A stretch of 58,410 nt of DNA from an uncultured Chromatiaceae bacterium (GCA_945787555.1 CALZJG010000031.1:1-58410); one strand, 5' to 3'; positions 20,626 through 29,821 are shown, counted from the stretch's first letter. A program made the numbers and translations. Notes: generated by a model from the sequence alone, not told the origin.

Positions 20626-20753
20626 CATGTCCTCCTTGCGAGCCACGCGCCTACCAGGGGCACGCAAATGTCACTCATTCATAAGGTAGCAACTGATGTG
20701 AGATCTGCAAGGCGACAAGTGAGGCGTGGTTGCGATGCGCCGCGCGGTCGTGC

Positions 20754-22547
20754 TCAACGGCCGCGCAGAAACAACTTATCCAACTCATCCATTTGAAGCT
20801 GCACCCAGGTCGGTCGGCCGTGGTTGCATTGGCCGCTGCGCTCAGTGCGTTCCATATCGCGCAGCAACGCATTCATTTCGGGCAGGCCTAATTTGCGATG
20901 CGCCCGCACCGCACCGTGACAAGCCAAGGTGGCGAGCAATTCGTTCATGTGCTCGCGGATGCGGCGGCTGGTCCCAAAAGTGTTGAGATCGGCAAGCACA
21001 TCGCGCACCAATTGCTCGACATCGGCCTCTCGCAAGGCCGCCGGCACTTGGCGTATGGCCAGGGTATCGGGACCCATGCGACTCACCTCAAACCCCAATT
21101 CGAGAAATACCGGCTGGTGTTCGTCGGCCAAACGCGCCTCCTGTTCACTCACCTGCAGTGTCACCGGCACCAACAAGGGTTGCGAAGTGATGCCGCATTC
21201 GGTTCGCGCCTGTTTCATGCGTTCATAAGTGATGCGTTCATGGGCGGCATGCATATCCACCAACACCAAACCGTGGCTGTTTTCCGCCAAAATATATACG
21301 CCGTGCAATTGCGCAATGGCATAGCCGAGCGGCGGTGCGGCGCCCTCTTCCACCATGGGCGAGTGAGTCGATTCGACGCTCGGCGCGGAATGTAATGCGG
21401 CATAAGCGCCGATGTGTTCCTGCACCTGCAACGGCATGGGCGCTTGGGTGGCGGAACGATAGGCACGCCCCATGGGTGTGCCGTGCCCAGGAAGGGCTGC
21501 CATGGCGGGCGGGCTGGGCTCAGGCGCTAGTCCCGTCTCGGGCCGCACCTGCGCCAAGGCATCATGCAGACCACGGAACAAGAAATCATGGACCAAGCGA
21601 CTCTCACGAAAACGCACCTCATGCTTGGTAGGGTGAACATTGACGTCCACCGTCTCTGGATCCAGCTCCAGGTACAACACAAAGGCAGGATGACGGCCGT
21701 GATAGAGCACATCTTGATAGGCCTGACGCACGGCATGGGCAACCAGTTTGTCGCGTATCATGCGCCCATTGACGTAGAAATATTGCAGATCGGCCTGACT
21801 GCGCGAGAATGTCGGCAAGCCTATCCAACCCCATAGCCGCAAGCCAGCGACGCTGAAGTCCACATAGGCCGCGTTGTCGATGAAGGCAGGCCCACACACG
21901 GCCGCGACGCGCTTGAGGCGCTCTGCTTCATCAGTGGCGACACGCAATTGCTGCACGGTACGATCGTGGTGGCGCAGTTGAAAGGCGATATCGAAGCGAC
22001 TCAAGGCCATGCGCTTGACCACTTCTTCCAGATGATTGAATTCGGTGCGTTCGGCGCGCAGGAATTTGCGCCGCGCCGGGGTGTTGAAAAACAAATCACG
22101 CACCTCCACCGTCGTCCCCACCGGGTGCGCGGCAGGCGCCAGCTCGGGTTGCACCTCGCGACCATCGCTTTCGACACGCCAGGCATCGCCTGAGGCGGTC
22201 CGGGATATGATGCTAAAGCGCGAGACGGAAGCAATACTCGGCAAGGCCTCGCCACGAAAGCCGAGACTCTGCACCGCGACCAAATCATCGAAAGAGTGGA
22301 TCTTGCTGGTGGCATGGCGGCTAAGCGCTAGGGCCAAATCATCGCAATGAATGCCGCCGCCGTCGTCGCGCACACGGATCAAGCTCGCCCCGCCCTGCTC
22401 GACATCGATGTCGATACGTCGCGCGCCGGCATCTAAGGCGTTTTCCAACAACTCCTTGACCACCGAGGATGGCCGCTCCACCACTTCACCGGCGGCGATT
22501 TGGTTGGCGAGTTGCACGGACAATAATTGAATGCGCTTGGCGGTCAT
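20754..22547 (-). CDS. mutL: DNA mismatch repair protein MutL
   Basis: MutL couples MutS mismatch recognition to strand incision. The 597-residue protein has the GHKL ATPase motifs [16 protein letters not shown] and [14 protein letters not shown], and the transducer motif [11 protein letters not shown]-like YVNGRMIRD. The C-terminal dimerisation domain includes [18 protein letters not shown]. The DQHAX2EX4E endonuclease motif is not seen ([12 protein letters not shown] is present), and the CPHGRP-like end reads CNHGRPTW, so nuclease status is unclear. It lies in the conserved run nnr-tsaE-amiC-mutL. Confidence 0.96.
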   Translation of the reverse strand: MTAKRIQLLSVQLANQIAAGEVVERPSSVVKELLENALDAGARRIDIDVEQGGASLIRVRDDGGGIHCDDLALALSRHATSKIHSFDDLVAVQSLGFRGEALPSIASVSRFSIISRTASGDAWRVESDGREVQPELAPAAHPVGTTVEVRDLFFNTPARRKFLRAERTEFNHLEEVVKRMALSRFDIAFQLRHHDRTVQQLRVATDEAERLKRVAAVCGPAFIDNAAYVDFSVAGLRLWGWIGLPTFSRSQADLQYFYVNGRMIRDKLVAHAVRQAYQDVLYHGRHPAFVLYLELDPETVDVNVHPTKHEVRFRESRLVHDFLFRGLHDALAQVRPETGLAPEPSPPAMAALPGHGTPMGRAYRSATQAPMPLQVQEHIGAYAALHSAPSVESTHSPMVEEGAAPPLGYAIAQLHGVYILAENSHGLVLVDMHAAHERITYERMKQARTECGITSQPLLVPVTLQVSEQEARLADEHQPVFLELGFEVSRMGPDTLAIRQVPAALREADVEQLVRDVLADLNTFGTSRRIREHMNELLATLACHGAVRAHRKLGLPEMNALLRDMERTERSGQCNHGRPTWVQLQMDELDKLFLRGR

Positions 22548-22589
22548 GGGGCTACAGCGGTTTTGGCGGAGCGGCCATTATAAAACATG

Positions 22590-22611
22590 CAGGGCGCCGT
22601 TGGGCGCCCTG
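22590..22611 (-). terminator. Hairpin between amiC and mutL
   Basis: A perfect 9-bp stem (cagggcgcc/ggcgccctg) with a 4-base loop lies between the amidase stop and the mutL start. On the minus strand it is followed by catgttttataat, which is T-rich and also contains a TATAAT that could serve as a mutL -10 element. It may attenuate read-through into mutL. Confidence 0.6.
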
Positions 22612-22638
22612 TAGGGTAGCCATTGCGAAATTTGGGCT

Positions 22639-24015
22639 TTAACCCCCGTCGGTGGGCGGGATGCGCAACACGTTGCCGATCAGCAAACGATCGTCGCGCA
22701 AACCGTTGGCGACACGCAGTTGTTGGACACTGATGCCATAACGCCAGGCGATCGCCGACAGCGTGTCACCACGGGTTATCACATGCTTACGTGAATTGTT
22801 GATGGCGGCGATTTGGGTGCCGGGCGGCGCGCTGTTGCTGAAATAGTCACGTATGCCCGCCATGATCGCGGCAGCGAGCTTGTATTGATGGCGCGGTGTG
22901 AGCAGCTTCTTCTCCTCCTCAGGATTGGAGATGAAAGCGGTCTCCACAAGTAGCGAGGGGATATCCGGCGATTTCAGCACCACGAAGCCGGCTTGCTCCA
23001 CTTGATGGCGATGGAGACGGTTAACACCCTTCAAATGCCACAGCACTTTCGAGCCGGCATCGACGCTGGCCTCGATAGTGGCGGTTTGGGACAAATCTAA
23101 CAGGACGGATTTGAGCACCTCGTCCTTATTGTCGAGACTGACCCCGCCGATGAGGTCGGACTCGTTTTCCTTCTCCGCCAGCCAACGCGCTTGTTCACTG
23201 GTGGCGCCGCGTTGCGACAACACATAAACCGATGAGCCGCGTGCGCGATGGTCATCGAAGGCATCGGCATGAATAGAAACCAGCAAATCCGCTTTTTGCT
23301 CCCGCGCCTTGGCGACCCGTTCCCGCAAGCGCAGGAAGTAATCTCCGTTGCGGATCATCACCGCCTGCATGCCGGGTTCTTTCTGAACCATTCCTGCCAA
23401 TTGGCGCGCGATGGCCAGCACCACTTCCTTTTCCTGGGTGCCGTGATAGCCCTTGGCGCCGGGATCCTTGCCACCATGACCGGCATCGATGGCGATGACG
23501 ATATCACGCAATTTTTGCGGGGTGGGGTTGGGCTCAACAAGTCTAGGCTCGTTCTTGGCTGCCGACGCCATGGATGATTGGGTGCTAGTCGCCGGTATCG
23601 GGCGCGCGGCAGCCTGCGTGGTGATACCGGCACGATGTTGCAGATCGATCACCAAGCGATGACCATATTCGCCATTAGGCTGCAACAGGAAATTCTGCCG
23701 TTTGGCTTTGGCCTTGAGATCCAACACCACGCGCACCCCTCCCTTGCGCGGCCCAGAGCGTATGCCTTGGACGACGGACGTACTGTAGTCGAGCTGCTGG
23801 GTATCGGCGCGAAAACGGGTGTTGGGGATGTCGATAACGATGCGGTGGGGATTGCTAAGCGTGAAGATTCTATAAGGGGTGGTGTCGCTCAGACCCAGAA
23901 CGACACGGCTGGTTTCAGCATCACTGAACAGGCGTACGGCATCCACGGAGACGTTGCTGCCCGCGAGGCTGGTAGCTGATACCAACAACATAAGCAACGT
24001 GATGATTTTCCGCAT
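22639..24015 (-). CDS. amiC: N-acetylmuramoyl-L-alanine amidase with AMIN and LysM domains
   Basis: A periplasmic Amidase_3 zinc enzyme that cleaves the septal peptidoglycan amide bond during daughter-cell separation. ATG at 24015 gives a signal peptide (MRKIITLLMLLVSATSLAGS) and 458 residues. Order: AMIN domain (about 24-130), linker, Amidase_3 from IVIAIDAGHGGKDPGA with SIHADAF and VETAFISNPEEE, and a C-terminal LysM (HVITRGDTLSAIAWRYG...). A C-terminal LysM is the arrangement of AmiB-type enzymes in Pseudomonas and AmiB in E. coli, so amiB is an equally good label. Confidence 0.92.
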   Translation of the reverse strand: MRKIITLLMLLVSATSLAGSNVSVDAVRLFSDAETSRVVLGLSDTTPYRIFTLSNPHRIVIDIPNTRFRADTQQLDYSTSVVQGIRSGPRKGGVRVVLDLKAKAKRQNFLLQPNGEYGHRLVIDLQHRAGITTQAAARPIPATSTQSSMASAAKNEPRLVEPNPTPQKLRDIVIAIDAGHGGKDPGAKGYHGTQEKEVVLAIARQLAGMVQKEPGMQAVMIRNGDYFLRLRERVAKAREQKADLLVSIHADAFDDHRARGSSVYVLSQRGATSEQARWLAEKENESDLIGGVSLDNKDEVLKSVLLDLSQTATIEASVDAGSKVLWHLKGVNRLHRHQVEQAGFVVLKSPDIPSLLVETAFISNPEEEKKLLTPRHQYKLAAAIMAGIRDYFSNSAPPGTQIAAINNSRKHVITRGDTLSAIAWRYGISVQQLRVANGLRDDRLLIGNVLRIPPTDGG

Positions 24016-24151
24016 GAAATGCGCCCCTGTAATGCCACGGCCCCACATATACCCGATGGAGAACGGTTTCGCAACTAATTAGTCTGTTTAATTCGAGAGA
24101 TGCGGTCCATTTCTATCTCCCTGTCGAACACCTAGCGCTATCTTCCTTCGA

Positions 24152-24646
24152 TCAAGAATTGTCGGCCGCCACCGACCGCGACTGAAGTGCTGGCGGCAAG
24201 CGCCTCAGCAGGCGCTCGCCAGCGACACTGCAGGCCGTGAGTTGGACGCGGCGATGGCTGTCATGGTAGGCAATTTCAATGCTCACGTCGGCGGCCGGTA
24301 AGATACCCCGGCCGCGCTCCGGCCATTCCACCAACCACAAGCTATGGGGGACGAGGAAGTCGCGCATCCCTAGATATTCCAATTCCTCCGCTGCGGCCAA
24401 GCGATAGAGATCGAAGTGATAAAGCATGTGTGAAGCGCACTGGTAGGGCTCGACCAAGGTGTAGGTCGGACTTTTGACTGCGCCCAGGAAACCGAGGCCG
24501 CGCAGAAAACCGCGTGCCAATGTGGTCTTGCCGGCACCGAGATTGCCGTGCAGGTAGATCACCAAGCTGGACTCCGCGCGGCTCGCTCGCGCCAGTTCCG
24601 CCCCCAGAGCCAGCATGGCCTCCGCATCGGGGATCCGCAATATCAA
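24152..24646 (-). CDS. tsaE: tRNA t6A biosynthesis ATPase TsaE
   Basis: TsaE is the ATPase of the TsaBDE complex that puts threonylcarbamoyl on A37 of ANN-decoding tRNAs. The 164-residue protein has Walker A GNLGAGKTTLARGFL, then VKSPTYTLVEPY and HFDLYRL, and EWPERG near the Walker B-like region. The ATG overlaps the nnr stop by 4 bp. The C-terminal tail (from about residue 130) is a little longer and less conserved than in E. coli. Confidence 0.95.
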   Translation of the reverse strand: MILRIPDAEAMLALGAELARASRAESSLVIYLHGNLGAGKTTLARGFLRGLGFLGAVKSPTYTLVEPYQCASHMLYHFDLYRLAAAEELEYLGMRDFLVPHSLWLVEWPERGRGILPAADVSIEIAYHDSHRRVQLTACSVAGERLLRRLPPALQSRSVAADNS

Positions 24647-26133
24647 CTCAGGCCTCCGGGATTGACCAGCTTGCGCACCTCGGGAAGCAAATCACCGGCC
24701 AGCAGCCCCCGTTCGCCCTGCTCCGCCGCAACATCGCCGGCCCAGGCATGCACGTACACCGCGGCCAGGGCCGCGTTCCAGGCCGATAAGCCCTGCGCCC
24801 GCAAGCCACCGATCATACCCGTAAGCACATCCCCCATGCCGCCGCTGGCCATACCGGGATTACCGCGATCACACACATGAGTGAGCCGCCCTTCCTGACG
24901 CACCAAGCTTCCCGCCCCCTTCAACACCGCCACGCCCCCATAACGCACCTGAAGTTCGGCGACGGCGCGGTAGCGGTCATTTTGAACCTCGGCGGTTGAA
25001 CAACCGAGCAAACGCGCGGCCTCACCGGGATGCGGCGTCAATATCCAATTGTCGGCGTAACGCGGATCGGCAGCCAACATATTCAGCGCATCGGCATCCA
25101 CGATCAGCGGCTGCCCCACCTCCAGCGCCGCCGCCAACAAGCCTTGCGCCCATGCATCCTGGCCCAAGCCGGGACCGATAGCGATCACAGTCGCGCGGCG
25201 CAGCAGCGGCGCCAACGCTTGGGGATGGCGCACCGCATGACACATCAATTCGGGCCGTCCCACATTGAGCATGGCCACGTGTTGCGGGTGTGTCGCCACG
25301 CTGACCAGGCCCGCCCCCACCCGTAAGGCCGCCTCGCCCGCCAAGCGCGCGGCACCGCTCATGCCCGGCGCGCCGCCGATCACCAGCACATGGCCGCAGC
25401 TTCCCTTGTGGGCGGAACGCGAGCGAGGCGAAAGCGGCGAGACGGCAACCTCTTGTGTGATGCACAGGGCGCTGGGCGGTACGTGCGCATAAACCGCTGC
25501 GGGCACGCCGAGGTCATCGAACAATAATTCACCGCTACAGCCAGGTCCCTCGCCGGTCAACAAGCCTTGTTTGAGGCCGATGAACGTCACCGTGAGCTGG
25601 GCCTGCACTGCCGCCCCCAACACGCCCCCTGTGTCGGCGTGCAGCCCCGAGGGGATGTCGGCGGCCAGCACCGGCACGCCACTGGCATTGATGGCTTCCA
25701 CCGTCGCGCGGCTTGCGCCACTCAGCTCTCTGTCCAAACCGGTGCCGAACAATGCATCCACGATCACATCGACGTTGGGTCGTTGGGGCAGCGGCGCTGG
25801 TTCGAGCCTCACCCCTGCCGCGCGCAAGGCCTCGAATGCGCCATGCGCTGTGTCACTCAAACGCGCGGGATCGCCGCACAACCATACACGCACCTGCAAG
25901 CCAGCAGCCTGCGCCAAGCGCGCCACGATGAAACCATCGCCGCCGTTATTGCCCTGTCCACACACGATGCCCACATTGCCCGCCGTGGGCCAGCGCTCCC
26001 GTAACGCCTTGAATAACGCCGCACCCGCGCGTTCCATCAAGATATTGGCCGGGATACCCGCCTCCTGGATGGCGCACCGATCCAATTCCCGTGTCTCCGT
26101 GGCGCGATATAAGGCCTGTGGCAACGCTGTCAT
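24643..26133 (-). CDS. nnr: Bifunctional NAD(P)H-hydrate repair enzyme Nnr
   Basis: A repair enzyme for damaged (hydrated) NAD(P)H. The N-terminal epimerase domain has AIQEAGIPANILMERAG and GQGNNGGDGFIVARL. The C-terminal ADP-dependent dehydratase domain has VLVIGGAPGMSGAARLAGEAAL, ILTPHPGEAARLLG and DRGNPGMASGGMGDVL. ATG at 26133 (MTALPQALYRA, 496 residues) fits better than upstream in-frame starts, which would overlap queG. It is divergent from queG with 18 bp between the start codons. Confidence 0.94.
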   Translation of the reverse strand: MTALPQALYRATETRELDRCAIQEAGIPANILMERAGAALFKALRERWPTAGNVGIVCGQGNNGGDGFIVARLAQAAGLQVRVWLCGDPARLSDTAHGAFEALRAAGVRLEPAPLPQRPNVDVIVDALFGTGLDRELSGASRATVEAINASGVPVLAADIPSGLHADTGGVLGAAVQAQLTVTFIGLKQGLLTGEGPGCSGELLFDDLGVPAAVYAHVPPSALCITQEVAVSPLSPRSRSAHKGSCGHVLVIGGAPGMSGAARLAGEAALRVGAGLVSVATHPQHVAMLNVGRPELMCHAVRHPQALAPLLRRATVIAIGPGLGQDAWAQGLLAAALEVGQPLIVDADALNMLAADPRYADNWILTPHPGEAARLLGCSTAEVQNDRYRAVAELQVRYGGVAVLKGAGSLVRQEGRLTHVCDRGNPGMASGGMGDVLTGMIGGLRAQGLSAWNAALAAVYVHAWAGDVAAEQGERGLLAGDLLPEVRKLVNPGGLS

Positions 26134-26151
26134 GAGCGCTATCATAGCGGC

Positions 26152-27246
26152 ATGTCCAGACCAGATGACACTCCCGATTCCCAACCCGATTGGACAAACC
26201 TAGTCGGCGACATCAAGCGTTGGGGTGAAGAACTGGGCTTTCAGCGCGTCGGCATCGCGGATACCGAACTCGCCGCTCATGAAGCGCATCTGCTCGATTG
26301 GCTGGCTTGCGATCATCACGGCACCATGGATTACATGGCCCGTCACGGCGTCATGCGCGCCCGTCCCACCGAGCTGGTGCCCGGCACGTTGCGGGTAATC
26401 TCCGCACGCATGGATTATTTCCCTTCTGGGACCACCCAGGCCGATGAGGTGCTAGACGATCCTAAGCTGGGCTACGTCTCACGCTACGCATTGGGGCGGG
26501 ACTATCACAAAGTCTTGCGTAAGCGCTTACAGCACCTCGCGGATCGCATCCAAAGCGCGGTCGGCGCCTTCGGCTACCGCGCCATCGTGGACAGCGCCCC
26601 GGTCTTGGAAAAGGCCCTGGCCGACAAAGCCGGGCTGGGCTGGATAGGCAAGCATACTAATTTGTTGTCACGCGAGGCCGGCTCATGGTTTTTTCTCGGT
26701 GAACTTTACACCTCATTACCGCTGCCCGTGGATGAACCGGTCACCAACCATTGCGGTACTTGCGTCGCCTGCATCGACATTTGCCCCACTCGTGCCATTA
26801 TCGCCCCCTACCGCCTCGATGCGCGCCGCTGCATCTCCTATCTCACCATTGAACATCACGGCAGCATCCCGGAGGAATTTCGTAAGCCAATGGGAAATCG
26901 CATCTATGGCTGTGACGACTGCCAACTGGTCTGCCCATGGAATCGTTACGCGCAATCCAGCCGCGAGGCCGATTTTGCGCCGCGACATAGTCTTGACTCA
27001 GCAACGCTCATCGACCTGTTCGCCTGGGATGAAGCTACCTTCTTGCAACGCACCGAAGGATCACCGATACGGAGGATCGGCTATGAACGTTGGTTGCGCA
27101 ACATCGCCGTGGCCCTAGGCAATTCCCCTAGCGGCAAGGAAGTCGAGCAATCCCTCGCCTCTCGCGCAGAGCATGCCTCCGCTGTGGTGCGTGAGCATGT
27201 GCGGTGGGCACTTAGACAGCATACTTCATCAACCCAATACGTCTGA
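26152..27246 (+). CDS. queG: Epoxyqueuosine reductase QueG
   Basis: QueG reduces epoxyqueuosine to queuosine in the anticodon of GUN tRNAs, using cobalamin and two [4Fe-4S] clusters. The 364-residue protein has GELYTSLPL, then the ferredoxin-like motifs CGTCVACIDICPT and CDDCQLVCPWN, which supply the cluster cysteines, and a HEAT-like C-terminus (residues about 300-360). No clear Shine-Dalgarno is visible before the ATG, which lies 18 bp from the nnr ATG. Confidence 0.95.
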   Translation: MSRPDDTPDSQPDWTNLVGDIKRWGEELGFQRVGIADTELAAHEAHLLDWLACDHHGTMDYMARHGVMRARPTELVPGTLRVISARMDYFPSGTTQADEVLDDPKLGYVSRYALGRDYHKVLRKRLQHLADRIQSAVGAFGYRAIVDSAPVLEKALADKAGLGWIGKHTNLLSREAGSWFFLGELYTSLPLPVDEPVTNHCGTCVACIDICPTRAIIAPYRLDARRCISYLTIEHHGSIPEEFRKPMGNRIYGCDDCQLVCPWNRYAQSSREADFAPRHSLDSATLIDLFAWDEATFLQRTEGSPIRRIGYERWLRNIAVALGNSPSGKEVEQSLASRAEHASAVVREHVRWALRQHTSSTQYV

Positions 27247-27547
27247 GCAACTATGTAGTAGCGCCCAATACTGGCGGCAACTTACATCACCCTTGACTGC
27301 GTCGAGATTTCTTACAAAAGCACACTAGAAAGAAGTTGAGTCATTACCAACACACACCCTGCTTATCCATGGCTAACGCAAGGCTTTTCAATAAGATTCA
27401 ATGCGGAATCAGAACCAATACCAACTTCCTCGCAACCACTCTCATGTCGAGAATGTTTGCACTCGGCACGAACAGCCCGCACTTGCCACCCTATAGTATC
27501 CGCCGTCGAATATTTATAACTCAGCATGTTATCGACATTACTTAATC

Positions 27548-27564
27548 TAGGCACCCTTCTTGCT
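27548..27564 (+). promoter_or_regulatory. Sigma-54 (RpoN) promoter candidate
   Basis: tAGGCACccttcTTGCT has GG at 27550-27551 and GC at 27562-27563 separated by exactly 10 bases. The -24 GGCAC and -12 TTGCT cores are both perfect; only the consensus T before GG is replaced by A. A start would fall near 27574, leaving a leader of about 150 nt before the repeat-protein ATG at 27728. An activator site should lie in the 300 bp upstream but I cannot identify one. Confidence 0.7.
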
Positions 27565-27676
27565 AAATAATATGTAGGTCTGCATAAACACTGCGAGTGG
27601 TATGCGCGGCAAGGAATGCAGATGGGGAGTATGCGCGCCTCGGGGGAGAAGCCTCTGCTCGCAGAAATCCAAGAAT

Positions 27677-27690
27677 GGGGCGCGCGCCCC
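27677..27690 (+). promoter_or_regulatory. GC palindrome and T-rich tract in the repeat-protein leader
   Basis: GGGGCGCGCGCCCC is a perfect 14-bp palindrome followed by gacaataatattttt, resembling a weak terminator in the untranslated leader. Two direct copies of gtatgcgcg (27600-27608, 27629-27637) and the complementary gcgcgcc at 27633 allow alternative pairings. It could be an attenuator. No known riboswitch core was recognised. Confidence 0.4.
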
Positions 27691-27727
27691 GACAATAATA
27701 TTTTTAGCGACCATTAAGGAGAGAGTC

Positions 27728-29821
27728 ATGGATAAAAAAGTACTAGCTACAGCCATTGCCCTAGCATTGGGCCTGTCCACTACCGCCTGGGCGAATCCCA
27801 CTAACACCGACAGCGAGAGCGCCACTGCCACGGCTCAATCTACTTCAGACAATGGCGCTTCCTCAGCCAACGAGAATTCCACTGCCGTGAGCGTCAACGA
27901 CTCTGGCAATGGCAATGACCTGAGCGACAGCTCAGACAACAGCGACAGCTCAGATAATAGCGACAACAGCGTCGACACGGCCACCGCCGATTCAAACAAC
28001 GATAATAGCGACAACAGCGTCGACACCGCCACCACCGATTCCAACGACGACAACAGCGATAACTCGGACAATTCCGACAACAGCGTCGACACCGCCACCG
28101 CCGATTCAAACAACGATAATAGCGACAACAGTGTCGACACCGCCACTGCGGATTCTAACAACGACAACAGCGATAACTCAGACAATTCCGACAACAGCGT
28201 CGACACCGCCACCGCCGATTCAAACAACGATAATAGCGACAACAGTGTCGACACCGCCACTGCGGATTCTAACAACGACAACAGCGACAACAGCGTCGAC
28301 ACCGCTACCGCGGACTCCAACAACGACAATAGCGACAACTCGGACAACTCCGACAACAGCGTCGACACCGCCACCGCGGATTCCAACAACGACAATAGCG
28401 ACAATTCCGACAATAGCGACAACTCCGACAACAGCACTGCCGCGTCTGACAACGCGGGCAACAGTGGCTTGGTAGTGTCGGATTCGGGTAATGGCAATGA
28501 TCTGAGTGACAACTCTGACAACAGCGACGCCTCTGACAACAGCGACAACTCGGACAATTCCGACAACAGCGTCAACACCGCTGACTCCAACAATGACAGC
28601 AGCGACAATTCCGACAACAGCACTGCCGCATCTGACAACGCAGGTAACAGTGGTTTGGTGGTGTCGGATTCCGGCAATGGCAACGACCTGAGCGACAACT
28701 CGGACAATTCCGACAACTCAGACAATAGCGACAACTCAGACAATTCCGACAACAGCGTCGCTACCGCTGACTCCAACAACGACAATTCCGACAACTCAGA
28801 CAATAGCGACAACTCAGACAATTCCGACAACAGCGTCGCTACCGCTGACTCCAACAACGACAACAGCGACAACTCGGATAATTCCGACAATAGCGTCAAT
28901 ACCGCTGATTCCAACAACGACTCCAGCACTACCACCACCGCTTCTGACAATGCGGGCAATAGTGGATTAGTCGTATCGGATTCGGGTAATGGCAATGACC
29001 TGAGTGACAACTCGGATAATAGCGATAACAGTGTGAATACCGCTGACTCCAATAACGATAGCAGCGACAACAGCGTGAACACGGCTGATTCCAATAACGA
29101 CAACAGCGATAACTCGGACAATTCCGACAACAGTGTGAATACTGCTGATTCCAACAATGACAGCAGCGACAACAGTGTGAATACCGCTGATTCCAACAAC
29201 GACAACAGCGACAACAGCGTAAACACCGCTGATTCCAATAACGACAACAGCGTAAACACCGCTGATTCCAATAACGACAACAGCGACAACAGCGTAAACA
29301 CCGCTGACTCCAACAACGACAACAGCGACAACAGCGACAACAGCGTGAACACCGCTGATTCCAACAACGACAACAGCGTGAACACCGCTGATTCCAACAA
29401 CGACAACAGTGACAACAGTGACAACAGCGTGAACACCGCTGATTCCAACAACGACAACAGCGATAACAGTGATAACAGCGACAACAGTGACAACAGCGTA
29501 AACACCGCTGATTCCAATAACGACAACAGCGATAACAGTGACAACAGCGTAAACACCGCTGATTCCAACAACACCGACAACAGCACGGAAATCAACATCT
29601 CCGACGTGCATATGGCGATTGCCACCAGCGACCTGGCGGCCACGGTGTCCGGAAACAGCGTCGACATGGGCGATGGTGACTACAATGCCACCAACAGTAA
29701 TCTGATCGACAATGGCTCGTTCGCTAATGCCACTGGCATTTCTCAAGCAGCACAAAACAGCGGCGAGAACAGCCTGATACAGCAGAACTTCACTGTCCAA
29801 GCCAATGTCAACGTGCAGTAA
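27728..29821 (+). CDS. Secreted Ser-Asp-Asn repeat protein, putative amyloid or fibre subunit
   Basis: A 697-residue exported protein. AAGGAGAGA precedes the ATG at 27728, and a signal peptide (MDKKVLATAIALALGLSTTAWA) ends at residue 22. Residues about 60-620 are SDN-type repeats: eight units around VDTATADSNNDN, two VATADSNNDN, about fourteen VNTADSNND, spaced by runs of SDN, and interrupted three times by a longer block around AGNSGLVVSDSGNGNDLSD. I find no Lys, Arg or Cys after the signal peptide, and aromatics appear only in the last 70 residues. That C-terminal part holds ISQAAQNSGENSLIQQN, close to the motif of the next gene and reminiscent of curlin/Fap amyloid repeats. Role as a surface fibre is inferred from the Fap-like neighbours. 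It could instead be a disordered acidic or cation-binding adhesin. Confidence 0.85.
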   Translation: MDKKVLATAIALALGLSTTAWANPTNTDSESATATAQSTSDNGASSANENSTAVSVNDSGNGNDLSDSSDNSDSSDNSDNSVDTATADSNNDNSDNSVDTATTDSNDDNSDNSDNSDNSVDTATADSNNDNSDNSVDTATADSNNDNSDNSDNSDNSVDTATADSNNDNSDNSVDTATADSNNDNSDNSVDTATADSNNDNSDNSDNSDNSVDTATADSNNDNSDNSDNSDNSDNSTAASDNAGNSGLVVSDSGNGNDLSDNSDNSDASDNSDNSDNSDNSVNTADSNNDSSDNSDNSTAASDNAGNSGLVVSDSGNGNDLSDNSDNSDNSDNSDNSDNSDNSVATADSNNDNSDNSDNSDNSDNSDNSVATADSNNDNSDNSDNSDNSVNTADSNNDSSTTTTASDNAGNSGLVVSDSGNGNDLSDNSDNSDNSVNTADSNNDSSDNSVNTADSNNDNSDNSDNSDNSVNTADSNNDSSDNSVNTADSNNDNSDNSVNTADSNNDNSVNTADSNNDNSDNSVNTADSNNDNSDNSDNSVNTADSNNDNSVNTADSNNDNSDNSDNSVNTADSNNDNSDNSDNSDNSDNSVNTADSNNDNSDNSDNSVNTADSNNTDNSTEINISDVHMAIATSDLAATVSGNSVDMGDGDYNATNSNLIDNGSFANATGISQAAQNSGENSLIQQNFTVQANVNVQ
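27895..29583 (+). repeat. In-frame tandem repeat array (9- and 33-bp units)
   Basis: DNA-level tandem repeats underlie the SDN protein. The basic 9-mer codes for Asp-Asn-Ser, and a 33-bp unit codes for NSVNTADSNND. The 5' half mixes serine codons AGC, TCC, TCG and TCA. The 3' third (about 29100-29570) is almost uniform at the nucleotide level, suggesting recent expansion. All units are multiples of three, so copy-number change keeps the frame. Assembly of this stretch from short reads would be unreliable. Confidence 0.9.

Larger units (their letters stand above)
27247..27727. other. 481-bp intergenic region upstream of the repeat-protein gene
   Basis: No credible gene is seen on either strand. 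It is AT-richer than its surroundings. It contains the sigma-54 promoter candidate at 27548-27564 and a GC-rich palindromic leader at 27600-27690, annotated separately. The short open frames here have no family signature. Confidence 0.7.

Noticed and set aside
20754-22547. MutL as a nuclease-type enzyme.
   Set aside because: The DQHAX2EX4E motif was not seen; only [12 protein letters not shown] is present, so I do not assign nuclease activity.
27575-27727. Cyclic-di-GMP riboswitch in the amyloid leader.
   Set aside because: I could not find the GEMM-type conserved blocks; only a GC palindrome and repeats are seen.
27895-29583. Regular repeats suggestive of a CRISPR array.
   Set aside because: Units are short (9 and 33 bp), in frame, and have no unique spacers. 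They code for a continuous signal-peptide protein.
27835-29667. A 610-residue minus-strand open frame of Leu/Ser/Glu repeats and a 348-residue minus-strand frame (28967-30013) rich in Val/Ile.
   Set aside because: Both are antisense shadows of the SDN-repeat gene. The repeat DNA lacks stops in several frames. Neither has a ribosome site or a plausible product.
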